Shown here: positions 53,116 through 64,000 of the stretch, piece by piece
Layout of the letters: each line of letters starts with the position of its first letter
How positions within the stretch are numbered: position 1 is the first letter of the stretch
Source: Apostichopus japonicus
Taxonomy: Eukaryota > Echinodermata > Holothuroidea > Aspidochirotida > Stichopodidae
Direction of reading: 5' to 3'
Assembly (NCBI RefSeq): GCF_037975245.1
Contig: NC_092572.1
Location: 5,543,001 to 5,607,000, forward strand
Length of the DNA: 64,000 nt
Translations under genes and position numbers: made by a program
Notes under the pieces: model-generated
Databases searched by the model: none
Seen by the model: only the letters and a program-made list of their open reading frames with translations
What the model was told of the DNA's origin: nothing

Positions 53116-56100
53116 GAGATTGTTTTTACTCTTAATTGCATAATCACTTAAGACATTAAGAACAAGAAGAATTTAGTCAAAAAAAAAACGGAATGTAAAA
53201 TGTCCCTTTATTTTACGTTCCTCTTAAAAATCGTAACACCGACATCGGATCAGTACTAATTAAAAGTGGTAGCTTTCATCACTCTCAACTATCTATATGG
53301 AGGTTGTGTCTTTATACGATTAGAGTTAACAAAATACTTTAAAAATATAATATAATAGCTCGACAAAACAGGAATGAATTATGAACCACAATCCTCCTTT
53401 TACTTTCGAAGATTGAACAACAAATTACAAACTGATTAACTTACAGAATCGTGCTTGTGCAACATTGCTTGGAAAAAGGTACTTAAAAAAAAACTCATAA
53501 ATGAATATAATTTTAACCTCAACTAAACTTTCTTCTTGTTTCTCCATTTATTGATAACTCTGGAAGTAGCCATCAACTTGCGAACGAGCAATATTTTCCC
53601 CCTTCATTTATTGATAACTCTGGATTCAAATTAACAATTAACAATCAACATCATACTTTCATAGTAGATGCTTCAAATAAACAACACAATGAATAAAACA
53701 AAATTAATGGAAGAGGGAATCGCATGTCACGAAGGCTTGTTTAAGCTGCATGAAGTTAACTTTAATATTATTAATATTACGATATCGATGTTATGTGCAT
53801 GTACTTTTGTACACTTATAGTAATCTTAAGTTGATAGAGAAAATCATCTAAAGGAACACACTTGTTCAATTTACATTGGAAAATGAAATGCTTCATATGC
53901 AAAATAAGAACATTGTATTGGTGAGATGACATCAACACCAAAACCAAAACCCAGTATAGGATATCTTTCTTCGTGAAAAAGGATTGCTGATTAACATATA
54001 TCCTCAACTACTAAAATAAAAGAGGATGGCACACTACACTCCCATGTTCTATATACTTGCAACCTGAATATCACAAAAAGTACAGTTTAAGAGAGTCTGA
54101 TTTTCCCATGGCACTATGTGAAGAATCTTATCGGTCCCAATTATTCTAAACTGAAAATATTGGAGTTTTGCTTCGGAGACTGTTGCCCAGGGTAAACTTT
54201 AAAATTTATTCTAATCTTCAGTCGTCGAGTTGTCCAAAACCTAAGCCCGTTTTAGAAAGCGGTAGGTTTCTGGCCAACTTTATCCAAATATCGAGAATAA
54301 ACACATTGGAACATAGAGATGAAATTTATGACGTTATCCAGCTAAGTCTCATTAAAATATAAGAAATTACAATTCTGACCATACTCTCGACACCAGTACA
54401 AAGGATCGCATTAATTGATCCAGTTTAGATGGTAAAAGGAAACTTTGGCAGATTTAACTTTCTGTAAACATTGTGAAAGGTTACAGGTCTCCCGTTTTCT
54501 TCGAGAAGGTCACTCACAAACTTGACATTTAGCTTCATTTAAAGTCTTACATAGAACCCAATTTATCATTGATATGAATGTAAGGAAACAAAGATTTAAT
54601 ACGGTTCTGCTCAGTTGGATTATATAAAGAAATCTTACACCAGGCCTTAATAAGACTTGCAACCTTCTTCAAAGTAAGGCACAGTCCATGAAAGGTTTTT
54701 TTTTTACAGCAGATCAGGTTAAAATGGCATACAACCTGTCAAGATTCACAGGAAGAATTTAAAGTTACCAATAGAAACACTACAATCATTGACACATTCA
54801 TCTGCCATCTCTGAAGAGCCCAATTCATTGTCAAAAAAACAATACTCCAGGGGCAATCCTTGATCAAACTTTTCACTTTGGTGTTTATTATTTTTTATTA
54901 TAGCAGGCATCACATTAGAGCTACCTAGAATTTGCTTTATTAGAATATTTTACTAAAACAATCTAGCCACGGGAGTAGTCTACATTTAAATTTCATCTAA
55001 ATCAAGACTACTTAACATTCCTACCTTAAGGGGAATGGGGTGGTGGAAGCAACCAAGGTGAGTGAACATTTGGCTGTACAATAATTGAGGGAATCCATTA
55101 GTTTCTCTCTATTTGGCCACCCTAGTAGTAGTAGTACTGCTAAGTACTACTAGTACTGTAGTGTAGGTTAGCTATCAGTATCTCTGTAATGGATTTGCCT
55201 GCATGAGTCTTTAAAGATAGTGTTGCTGCTGCATAAACTTATCAAGTTATCATTGCTACCATTTAGGTCAGGCTGGAATAAATTAAAGTTTTACTAGGGC
55301 TGGGGCAACCACATTCAATGTATTTTGAATAAACTTAGTCCAAATTTAGTTCTATCCCTATAACAAAACGTGATATACATTGATTACCGTTGCTTAGCAG
55401 ACTTCGTTAAACTAGTGTCAATCACACACTTCTATGAAGGGCCAAGCGTATAGTCTAACTACCGATCGTTGGTAGCCGCAAAATAACTTAAGTACTGTAC
55501 GAATAAATAGCTAACGTTGAATAGAACCCCAACAGAGTCCATCTCGGCAATCTCGGGCCCGAAAGTCAAAACTTTTGACTGAAAAAAACATTTTGACCCC
55601 AGAAATCACTGAAGCGGCAACCGCAAACATGGAACTTCTCCCCTGAAATACTGATTACTACATTTAACCATTAAAATGCTGTTTTTTGAAACCAAATTGG
55701 CAAAATCAGCAATTTACCCTAAACTGCACTGCCCACCAAGATTCCAAGTGTTCAAGTTGCAGAGTCCAGGGCCTTTTTAACATACTAACTGGGGGAGGGG
55801 CGTGCCCCCAGTCCCCTCCAAATCCCCCAGTTGGATCACTCACCCCATTCCCCCTCCCCTCCCAGTAAGACTTTTTAACCAACTTTTGAGACAAAATGTC
55901 AAAATTGTGATATGAACAGTCAACAAAAGGTCGAACTTAATTTAGAGATAAAAGGTCAAAATTTTGAATTTAAAGTCAAACTTAAGAGATTAGGGGACAC
56001 TTTGTTTCTTTCCTATGGCCCTATGAAAACAGTAATTGTCAACGCTATATTGTGACTAAAAAGTTCCATATAGTTCATATGCTTGACGACACTCGGATTT

Positions 56101-57198
56101 GTGGTGGCATTCGACTCTGTGCCGACGTGTCATGGTCATGATGGTCCCTTTTTAAGAATGCCACCCCCACTCAAAATTTCTTAAAAGGAGGCCCTGTTTC
56201 AGACCCATGTAATTCAGCTCTACTTAAAAAATGTTGGTCGATTTTTATAGTCAAAACGTTTGATCTTTCCCAGCTGGTTTTCCTAGCTTGTCTTTCCTTT
56301 TTTTTTGGCAAACCTCCCAAATGTTGATTTGTTTTAAAGAGCTCGAGGGCAGTATTTTCGATTTTATTTGGGGAAGGTAGTCCTGATAGAGTACAGAGGT
56401 CGTCAATTATAAATCATTTAAAAGATGTTGGCTAAGGGCCATTCATATCAATAGTTTCATTATATTTTATTGATAGCACATGGATCAAACGTAGCAGTAC
56501 GATTTACGTGGTCCATGGAAAAATTTCTTCGGTTTGGCAAGTATTTGTTTCACTGTAACTGCAACAAAAGCGATATTAGCATTCAAACTAAATTCATTAG
56601 TCAGGTTGTTAATTAATACATGATCTGTTGATTTCTTCAGTGAATTTTGCTTCCTGCATGCAACTCAGTCAGATACTGTAATTACATGAATATGTTACCC
56701 TGTAAAGTACAATGATTTTCTGCTAGAAAACTTATATTAAGCCATGGTACAGGATGTCCAACTTTGATCCATTTGAGGGTATTTAACATTTGAATACTAT
56801 ATTGTAAACATCAGGTTTTAAATCTGCACTGCTTTGGCATTATACAATCACTCATTTGTATTTCATATTTTTTATCGCCTACTATTTCTTATATTTGTAT
56901 CACTACTAGGTACAGGATAAACTATATATCTATATATATATACTACTATGTACTACCAATAATCTCCTTTCTCCCCCTACCCCCTCACCCAGACCTACTG
57001 TATCAATCTAACCAATAAACAACATACTGTATGTTCTAGGGTAACACGCCTCAGCTCCATCACTAAGTGTGGCCAATTTTAGCAAAGGTTGTGATCCTTA
57101 AACTTAGGCTATCAATCCTCAATTCGGGTTGCACGTAGAACTATTGTGGGGTTCAATATTGTGTCTATCAAATCAAGCGGAAGTTTCTAGCAAGCTGC
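53116..57198. other. No gene recognised
   Basis: AT-rich sequence with simple TAC/AGT runs (about 55,130) and a GGGGAGGGGCGTGCCCCC palindromic stretch at about 55,792-55,812 that is typical of repeat ends. I found no supported exon. Confidence 0.45.
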
Positions 57199-57759
57199 AT
57201 TCAACTTGGCGATACACTCCTTGCCAAATCTTTGAAACTGCTTGCCATGTGCAGTAGCATTGAAATAACCATTCATCGCCACAAATGCATGGACCATCTT
57301 GTGAACAATCATTTCGTACATATGTTTGTTAACAGTCAGAGATGCCCCATTCAGAAAAATGTAAACAAACCATCTGGATGAGTGGAGTCATCAAATGTTA
57401 CCCCAAGGGTATCGTCATTGCATAGATGAACCGCCCATCTCCACTTGGCCAGGGCAGCAAGTTTTTGTAAAGGGTAAGGGAAAACAGAATCAAATGCAAT
57501 TCTATTGATCGATGTACACATTTCTTCTGCAGTCTTTTTTTATTAGCATTTTGCATTTTTGTCTTGAGAGTGTCCAGTTCCTGATTGGTCTCTTAAATTT
57601 TCCTCTTTTCTTCCCAGCATTGTCTTTGTTGGCATCAACTCTACGTTTCCGGCAAATTTTGCAGATGAAATTTCCAAGTGGGATGTGGCCAACACACTCT
57701 TCATGGAACCATTTTTGGCATGCTATACACTCCTTCATCAGATTTACGTCGTCTGGCAT
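57199..57759 (-). pseudogene. Decayed PHD-finger protein fragment
   Basis: The first frame (57759 to about 57,590) reads KECIACQKWFHEECVGHIPL and FICKICRKRR, the second half of a PHD zinc finger (C-x2-C-x2-WFH-x2-C...C-x2-C), followed by a basic stretch. Coding then jumps frame twice: a helical QELDTLKTKMQNANKKRLQ, then AFDSVFPYPLQKLAALAKWR, VTFDDSTHPDG and, after another shift, LTVNKHMYEMIVHKMVHAF ending at a TAG near 57,199. The broken order with intact local character means a pseudogene. PHD fingers read histone tails in chromatin proteins and also occur in some transposon proteins; which applies here is unknown. Confidence 0.55.
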
Positions 57760-58435
57760 CTACAAGTACAGAATATCTTCGTAGTAAAAGATCTGATTAC
57801 TTTCACTATTAAGGGCCTATGAGAAAAATGCAAGTGAGACAAAACCCTATATACACCATATACTTTCTTATATTCTCTCAAACACTCCGACCCCCCCCCC
57901 CCCCCCTCACCCGTTTAATTTTCGAAGGTGTTAACGTTGCTACGGGAGAAGTTTGGGTGTCCAGTTATGTTCAAACTTGTTATATGCAACTAATATAGGT
58001 TATGTAGAAGGATTAAAGTATGCTGTATTGGCCCATATATGATATATTCAAAAAGGGTCACCCCTGGTCAATATTCTTAAACGGTTTATATAACCTCGTT
58101 GGAAGAAAAATTACTTCACTCAGGCTGGACATTGTCAAAAAAAGTCATCTTTTGTGTTCATATAGAATGTCTGAGAACAATTCGGAGAGCGAAGACCTCC
58201 AAGGAAAGTATTTTTTGAACACTCCTAGCAATTATTGCTTGCTTAATTTGCGGCCAATACAGATACAGTCACAGATACAGACATATGTACGATTATACAT
58301 ATGAGACAACATATGCATACTGTACGCAGCCGCATACACTACACATATACATATTGGTTAACATGCATGTGTGACAGTAACTTTATTGTGCCCACGCTTA
58401 GGGGAATTGTGCCCACGCTTGGGAAAGTATGACTG
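57760..58435. other. No gene recognised
   Basis: Includes a poly-C run near 57,891-57,906. The 94-codon frame at 58020-58304 shows no domain. Confidence 0.45.
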
Positions 58436-58440
58436 AAATA

Positions 58441-59010
58441 ATAATAATAATAATAAACAGTTCTTATTAAACGCCCGTAACAGAAGTCTCAGGGCGCTTT
58501 ACAAATGAAAAACGTCAAAAAATACATAAAGATTACAAGTCAAACACACAGCAAAAGAAGCATATGACCGTATGATAAAAAGTAAAATAGCACACAAAAG
58601 GCAATAACCATGGATAAAAAAGCACTAACATGTATATACAAGAAAAAAGTGTCCAATAAAAATTGTCTCACAATATGATCATAGACAATGAATTACTGAG
58701 TAAAGAGATGAGTTTTCAGTTTTGTTTTAAAATTGTCCACAGAAGATGCAGTCCTGATATGTTGTGGCAAATTGTTCCATTCTGTATGAGCGGATTCTAC
58801 GAATGATCGGCGTCCATAGGCGGTGCGTGGTCGGCGAGAAGGGGGTTTGATTAGGTTCTGGGATGAAGAGCGAAGTGACCGACAAGGATTGTATCCCGTG
58901 ATAAGGTCAGTTAAATATGGAGGAGCAAGTCCATGGAGACACTTGAATGTGAGCAGGTTGATCTTCAATGCAATTCTTTGGCGGATGGAAAGCCAGTGAA
59001 GACCGCTCAT
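58441..59010 (-). mobile_element. 3' end of a CR1/L2-like LINE
   Basis: A minus-strand frame (58693-59010) reads LHWLSIRQRIALKINLLTFK, CLHGLAPPYLTDLI, TAYGRRSFVESAHTEWNNLP and FKTKLKTHLF to a TGA. This is the conserved C-terminus of CR1/L2-type reverse transcriptase ORFs. A 250-bp 3' UTR with the word AAAGCGCCCTGAGAC follows and ends in an ATT/TAA repeat (58441-58455). It is strongly 5'-truncated, the usual outcome of target-primed reverse transcription. Confidence 0.85.
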
Positions 59011-59099
59011 GATCTCAGATATGCTGTAAATTGTTAAAATAGCAAGATAAAATCTTATCCAAAAAAAAAAGAAAAATGTTGGATTGCTTAGTTGCTTAA

Positions 59100-59442
59100 A
59101 CTGAGCAATTGAAATTTTTTTGAAAAATGTTTAATAGACAACTTATCATATCTCGTGTATTGGACATTTTGCTGCAAATTGCTCAATTGTTCTCTTCATT
59201 CCATCTGAGCAATTGAAAAATTTTCTGCATAATGTTTAATTGACAACTTATCTTATATCTCGTCAATTGGACATGTTTTTGGCAAAATGTTCAATTGTTC
59301 ACTTCATCCCAATTGAGCAATTGAAAAATTTTCTGCAAAATGTTTAATTGGCAACTTATCGTATCTCGTCAACTTAACATTTTTCTGCAAAATGTTTAGC
59401 TGTTCACTTCATTCCAAATGCTCAGTTGGAATGAAGTGAACA
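59100..59442. repeat. Minisatellite of about 105-114 bp units ending in a perfect hairpin
   Basis: GAGCAATTGAAA recurs at about 59104, 59208 and 59322, each followed by ATGTTTAAT and CAACTTATC-TATCTCGT. The last unit runs into a 17-bp perfect stem (59401-59417 with 59426-59442, arm TGTTCACTTCATTCCAA) and an 8-nt loop. Confidence 0.8.
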
Positions 59443-60737
59443 ATTTAAATTAGTTTTCATGTGAGTGATAAATAGCCCCCCCCCCCCACCCCCTACCCCA
59501 AGAAAATAATATTAAACGCGCTAGGAAAAAGCACTTTATTTTGGGGTAGTTCACTATGTCGTCGAATATAATTTTTTGAAAAAGAAAAGTTTTCCCCTTT
59601 GTTACATTAACATAGCTTTTTTAGTTGGTAGTCTATGTAGCCTATCAAGCAGATAACTTATACTCATTGCTTACTCGCTAACCAGAGTGATTAATAAATT
59701 TGTGAAGGGAGGGCCAGTGGTACAAATGTACCGAAAAAAAGTTCGTAACAAAAGTGCAGTCGCGAAAGATGGGGTGTCTGACTGACACTGACCGTATCGT
59801 TGACGAGTAGGGTGTGGGGGGGGGGGCGGGTTACAAGGCAGCAGTCGGAATTTTCTGGCTCCAAAACCCATCCAGTTGGAATTTCAGCCACTACATCTCT
59901 CCCCCCCCCCCCACCCCCTCTCAATCATCAGGCCTTAGCTACGTCCCTGTGTATAATACGAAAACGACGTTCATTACTGTTTAGTTTTTACCGTGGAGCT
60001 CTGTTTAAAGCTCCATGGTGCGACGAAGACTTGCACCCACGCTTATATAGAAATTCTACCCAAGCTTGGCAAAGTATGACAAGTAAATCGCAAATCCAAC
60101 ACATATATACCGGTGCTATGGCAGAATGGCGGATAAAGGCGGTGGCGTATGGAAGCAATGTGGGTTTCTCCCACATTTGTGGTCGCTTAAGTGTCGTGAA
60201 AATAACTGCTGATTATTATTACTATAATTACATTTAAAAATGTAGTAGTTTGAAAGATGATTGAACTTTCAAGGTTAATATATATATAGGTTTACTAGTT
60301 GAGTATTCACAAATTCCAATCTCCAGTCCACAATCACGAGTATTCTTCCAATGCTCGCCCCACCCCTTCTTTTTTACGTCCTCTTCACTCATTATCGATT
60401 CATGGACAGAACTTGATAGTAATTTCTGATAAAATCTTCCTCAGTTGCATCCTATATGTAAACTGAAAGTTCCAATGTTTGCACATATGTCGAAACTGGA
60501 TTTATATCGCTTGAGAAAATAAGCATTATGCAAAAATTGGCATATTCACGTGTGGTGTTTGTAAAAATCACACACTTAAATGCAAATATATAATACTAAT
60601 AGCTAAGATTGTCCTGTGTCCGTTATATAATTCCATTAAAGAAATGCATACCTGAGACACGGAAGTACTATGGATACCGTAATACATTCATGCTTGAGAC
60701 ACATGCAAGTCTTAAATAAACAAAATAGCAAGTCCCA
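59443..60737. other. No gene recognised
   Basis: Poly-C and poly-G runs at about 59,477, 59,815 and 59,901. The 145-codon frame at 59800-60237 is driven by those runs and has no domain. Confidence 0.45.
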
Positions 60738-60761
60738 AACACACACACACACACACCCACG

Positions 60762-60830
<69 letters not shown>

Positions 60831-60842
60831 ATATATATAAAT
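60738..60842. repeat. AC then AT dinucleotide microsatellite
   Basis: CA/AC repeats from 60738 followed by an AT/TA tract to 60842. Confidence 0.95.
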
Positions 60843-62633
60843 AGTAAATAAACATACATAAGTGCCGTAATAAAGGCAAAAATGGAGCGCCTACAATACA
60901 ATACGTGGTACACACAGCGAAATCCATATGCATGTGCCGGATCAAGGTAATTGGTTTTATTCTCCAATAGTTATATATATGAAACGAATTTTCCTGAAAA
61001 TTATTGCAAACTACATCTAGATCAAGCAACGTTAAATACACAAGTGATGTTTAAATGTTGTATGTCCGAAAATGGAATGTAGCTATATCATTACGCTGTT
61101 TATATGGAACTGAATACAATTAAAAATTAAATACTGCCGCATTTGAAGAGTGTCAGACTTTCAAACCTTTTTAAATTATAACTCGTATTAAATTTGTAGT
61201 TGATGTGGGTCTCTGAAAAATATAGCAAGAATGTGTTTGTGATTACTGTCAAAAAGGCGTGATATACTGAATAACATGTAAATATCAAATGCTATTGTCA
61301 CTGTGACACGCTTCACATTGTTTGATTGTTTATTGTAAGATTCCAGCTACTATATGATCACTGAGTCAAAGCATGGTTAAATGATCGACAAACTGCTATA
61401 TTCAGTTTCCTCCGACTTTAACATAAGTTCACGAGATCGCCAACAAGTTTTAGCAGCGGCAATTCACGGCTTCCATACATATTTGAATTTAACTGCCTAT
61501 TGTTGCTGGACCGTAGAATTCGGAAATATCGATGTTGGATGCTACCTACGGAGCTACAGAAGCGTAGAAAGGACATTGTACCGTGGAGGTTTTTACCTCC
61601 ATGATTGTACTAACAAATTTATGAACTAGTAGAACGTAATGATGATATAATAATTGCAGTTTCCATGAACTGATATGTGAAAAGAACTGCGTTGAAGACT
61701 TTTCGAAGACAAGACATGACAAAAAAAAAACAAAAAAAAAAAACAGCTATGGCTTGGAGGATTAATCACACTGAGTACATAGCATCGCACAATTTTTGTC
61801 ACTTGAAATCCAATCGAGTTTTTCCTTTGCTGTTTGCGCCAAGTGAGCTTCCGAGAACCCGCGACGTTTAAATGAGCATTAACAATAATTAGGGTACTTT
61901 AATTAGACTTCCTTTAACACTATATTGGGGACCCGATGCAACCATGTGGTGCACCCCACCCACTCCCCCTCCCCACCTCTCGTCAGGTTCCCCAATGTGT
62001 GGTAAACTTAACTGTTAATGCAAAGAATCGTTCTTAATTTTATTATGAACCTGTTTAATTGCATATGCCTTTGTATAGAATGCTATCCGTTAATTTTAAT
62101 TGGAAAGATAGGTGATCGAGTAACACATTGACATCTCATGGATACAACATTTGCCCCTAAACTGATCCAGAATGGTCGTAGAATTCATCTAATATTACAG
62201 ATGAGTCATATTTTGGATATTTGTGGATGTCTCCTTCTATCAAACTATATGTACCCCCTCCGAGATTAGTCCTGAGATAGAAATTAAAATATAATTAGCC
62301 GGTTCCTTGGTGATGCCGTTTTTCCGGGTCCAGTCGGGTCCAGAATAGCTATTTAGGACATTTATTTAAAAACGGGGACAGGGGTGGGTGGGGGGGGGGG
62401 CACAAGCCTCGGAACTGGGATATCGAACAATCGGTACTCAGTTTCAGGCTTCAAAAACCTCGGCTAAACTTTGTCGGTCACAGCGGCGCAAATCCATATT
62501 TGAGATTTAAGTAATTTTTGCTTAAATTTTGTGCGAAACTTTTTCCAACCTCCTACCACATGCCCCCCTGCCCGATCCCCCTCCCCCGTTTCAAATGCTC
62601 TTCTTACGATTCCCATTGTCCATATCCTTTTTC
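60843..62633. other. No gene recognised
   Basis: An 82-codon frame at 61381-61629 has no identifiable domain. A poly-G run lies at about 62,390-62,400. Confidence 0.45.
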
Positions 62634-63954
62634 ATAGATTAGTCAAGATAGATTTCATCAGCTGAAGGTAGAATGCTTAGTCTCTGATGCTAAATTGAAT
62701 TTCGAAAAAAGGATTGCCCTAAAAATTAAGGATAACCCAAAGGCCTTCTTTTCTTATGTCAGGTCAAAGCAGAAAGTTAAAGATGCAATTGTTTCTCTTA
62801 GGGCACCACAGGCTGATAAGATAGTTACTGATAGTCAGGATCTTGCAGATCTTTTGAACGACTATTTTGTGTCGGTTTTCACAAGGGAGGATACGAGTAG
62901 TATTCCAGATTTTCAGGGGGGCAGTGACAGGCCTAAACTGGATACGGTCTTATTTTCGGATGACGTTGTCTTAAAGGAGCTGCTTTGTCTAAATGTTTCT
63001 AAAGCTTCTGGACCGGATGCAATCCATCCGTATTTGTTGAAGACTTTTGCACACCATTTCTGCGTTCCGCTCTCGTTGATTTTTAGTAAATTTATGGATG
63101 AAGGTTATGTTCCTAGGGACTGGAGATGTGCTAATATTACCCCAATTTTCAAGAAGGGTGATAAGACTAAGCCCTGTGATTATAGGCCCGTTAGTCTCAC
63201 TAGTGTAGTTTGTAAGGTCATGGAGTCTATTGTTAAAAAGTCTTTGGTCTGTCACTTCAGCAGTCAGTCTTTGATCAGAGAGTCTCAACATGGCTTTTGT
63301 CAAAAAAGGTCTTGTCTCACTAATATCCTTGAGTTTATGGAAGATGTAACAAGCTCACTAAATAGGCAGAGGTCTGTAGATGTTGTGTTCCTGGATTTCC
63401 AGAAGGCCTTTGACAAAGTTCCCCACCAGCGTCTTTTACTTAGGCTGAAGAGCATGGGTGTCATAGGGAATTTACTGTCTTGGATCGCGAATTGGCTTGG
63501 TAATAGGGAACAGAGGGTGGTAATTAATGGCTCTGCTTCCTCTCGGCAGAACGTTACTAGTGGGGTTCCACAAGGGTCTGTATTAGGTGCCCTGTTGTTT
63601 GTTGCCTATATAAATGACATCTACGGAGATATTTTGTGTACAGCTAAGAAGTTTGCTGATGACACCAAATTGTATTCTGAGGTCTCTTTCAAAAGCGATT
63701 CTGAGAAATTTCAAGCGGATTTAGATAAGATTTTATCCTGGTCTCAGGGGTGGCAAATGCTTTTTAATATTGATAAATGTAAGGTAATGCACATTGGTAG
63801 TAGTAACCAAAAGTTTACATACAATCTAAATGGTGTGGAGTTACAAGAGGTCTCTGTTGAAAGAGACCTAGGTATCTACATTGACTCGTCTCTGCAACCT
63901 TCTAAACATTGTCTTGAAGCTGCTAAAAGAGGTAATAGGGTTTTAGGTATGATT
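62634..63954 (+). CDS. LINE reverse transcriptase (CR1/jockey-type), truncated at both ends
   Basis: Open from about 62,637, after an in-frame stop, to 63957. The first ATG is at 62695, but as a 5'-truncated LINE it need not start there. Reverse transcriptase blocks appear in order: SKASGPDAIHPYLLK, ANITPIFKKGDKTKPCDYRP, SQHGFCQKRSCLTN, VVFLDFQKAFDKVPH (first catalytic Asp), SGVPQGSVLGALLF, KKFADDTKLY (catalytic FADD), MLFNIDKCKVMHIG. The apurinic endonuclease that should precede it is absent. The C-terminal thumb is cut at RGNRVLGMI, where the sequence becomes a GATTT repeat. No internal stop or shift, so the copy is fairly young. Confidence 0.9.
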
Positions 63955-63975
63955 TGATTTGATTTGATTTGATTT
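63951..63975. repeat. GATTT pentanucleotide repeat at the LINE break
   Basis: Five units of GATTT directly replace the expected continuation of the LINE ORF. Confidence 0.9.
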
Positions 63976-64000
63976 ATTTTGTTTTTTCACGTGCAAATAT

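Noticed and set aside
59800-60237. 145-codon plus-strand ORF
   Set aside because: Built around poly-G/poly-C runs with proline repeats; no homologous motif.
61381-61629. 82-codon plus-strand ORF with fairly protein-like text
   Set aside because: No recognisable motif and no flanking splice or start context; left unassigned.
1-64000. tRNA and rRNA genes
   Set aside because: I found no B-box-like GGTTCGAATCC with a plausible cloverleaf and no rRNA-like stretch; the only tRNA-related sequence is the primer binding site at 50126-50143.

Overview
This is non-coding-rich eukaryotic, metazoan DNA. Coding stretches are broken by GT-AG introns, the base composition is AT-rich, and almost everything recognisable is a transposable element or its debris. 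There is no prokaryotic gene organisation. A marine invertebrate, perhaps an echinoderm, is my guess from the mix of elements (Ty3/gypsy, CR1/L2-like LINEs, Academ-like and pogo-like DNA transposons, frequent TAGGCCTA and CTGTACAGTA words). That guess is inference, not proof. I see no confident single-copy host gene, rRNA or tRNA.

Layout. 0-6.4 kb: simple repeats, one decayed coding scrap, and a foldback element (about 2359-6341) with a TA-flanked pogo-like element (2531-5881) sitting in its palindromic centre. 6.7-8.3, 24.4-25.2 and 25.6-28.0 kb: three copies of an AGGTCA-rich interspersed repeat. 9.66-11.1 kb: three tandem units of about 0.5 kb. 12.46-17.67 kb, minus strand: a roughly 1,700-codon transposase-type gene (cysteine-rich N-terminus, DUF6589-like core, XPG/FEN-like nuclease segment, CXC cysteine cluster), broken by three single-base frameshifts and probably preceded by upstream exons. 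It best fits the Academ superfamily. 19.3-20.7 kb: possible first exons on the minus strand and a frameshifted THAP domain on the plus strand. 23.7-31.0 kb: two unexplained clusters of short repeated motifs. 32.9-36.0 kb: two MITE-like elements.

37.5-53.1 kb is a four-layer nest. A tandem repeat is interrupted by a 5'-truncated LINE. The LINE is split by a young Ty3/gypsy element (37845-51937, minus strand, 4-bp target duplication ATAC). The gypsy 3' LTR is in turn split by a 4,124-bp element with 63-71 bp terminal inverted repeats and TTA duplications (39429-43552). In its own orientation the gypsy element reads 5' LTR, tRNA-Leu-type primer site, gag, pol with one in-frame TGA, a third ORF with two C2H2 zinc fingers behind a good splice acceptor, polypurine tract, 3' LTR. 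The nested element carries intron-containing, core-deleted remnants of a gene from the same broad family as the 12-17 kb gene.

52.15-52.67 kb: long TTCTC pentanucleotide array. 57.2-57.8 kb: decayed PHD-finger coding fragment. 58.4-59.0 kb: 3' end of a CR1/L2-like LINE. 59.1-59.44 kb: minisatellite ending in a perfect 17-bp hairpin. 62.63-63.95 kb: a second 5'-truncated LINE with an intact reverse transcriptase that breaks off into a TTTGA repeat. The genes do not form a cellular pathway. They are successive generations of selfish elements, and their nesting gives a relative order of insertion.
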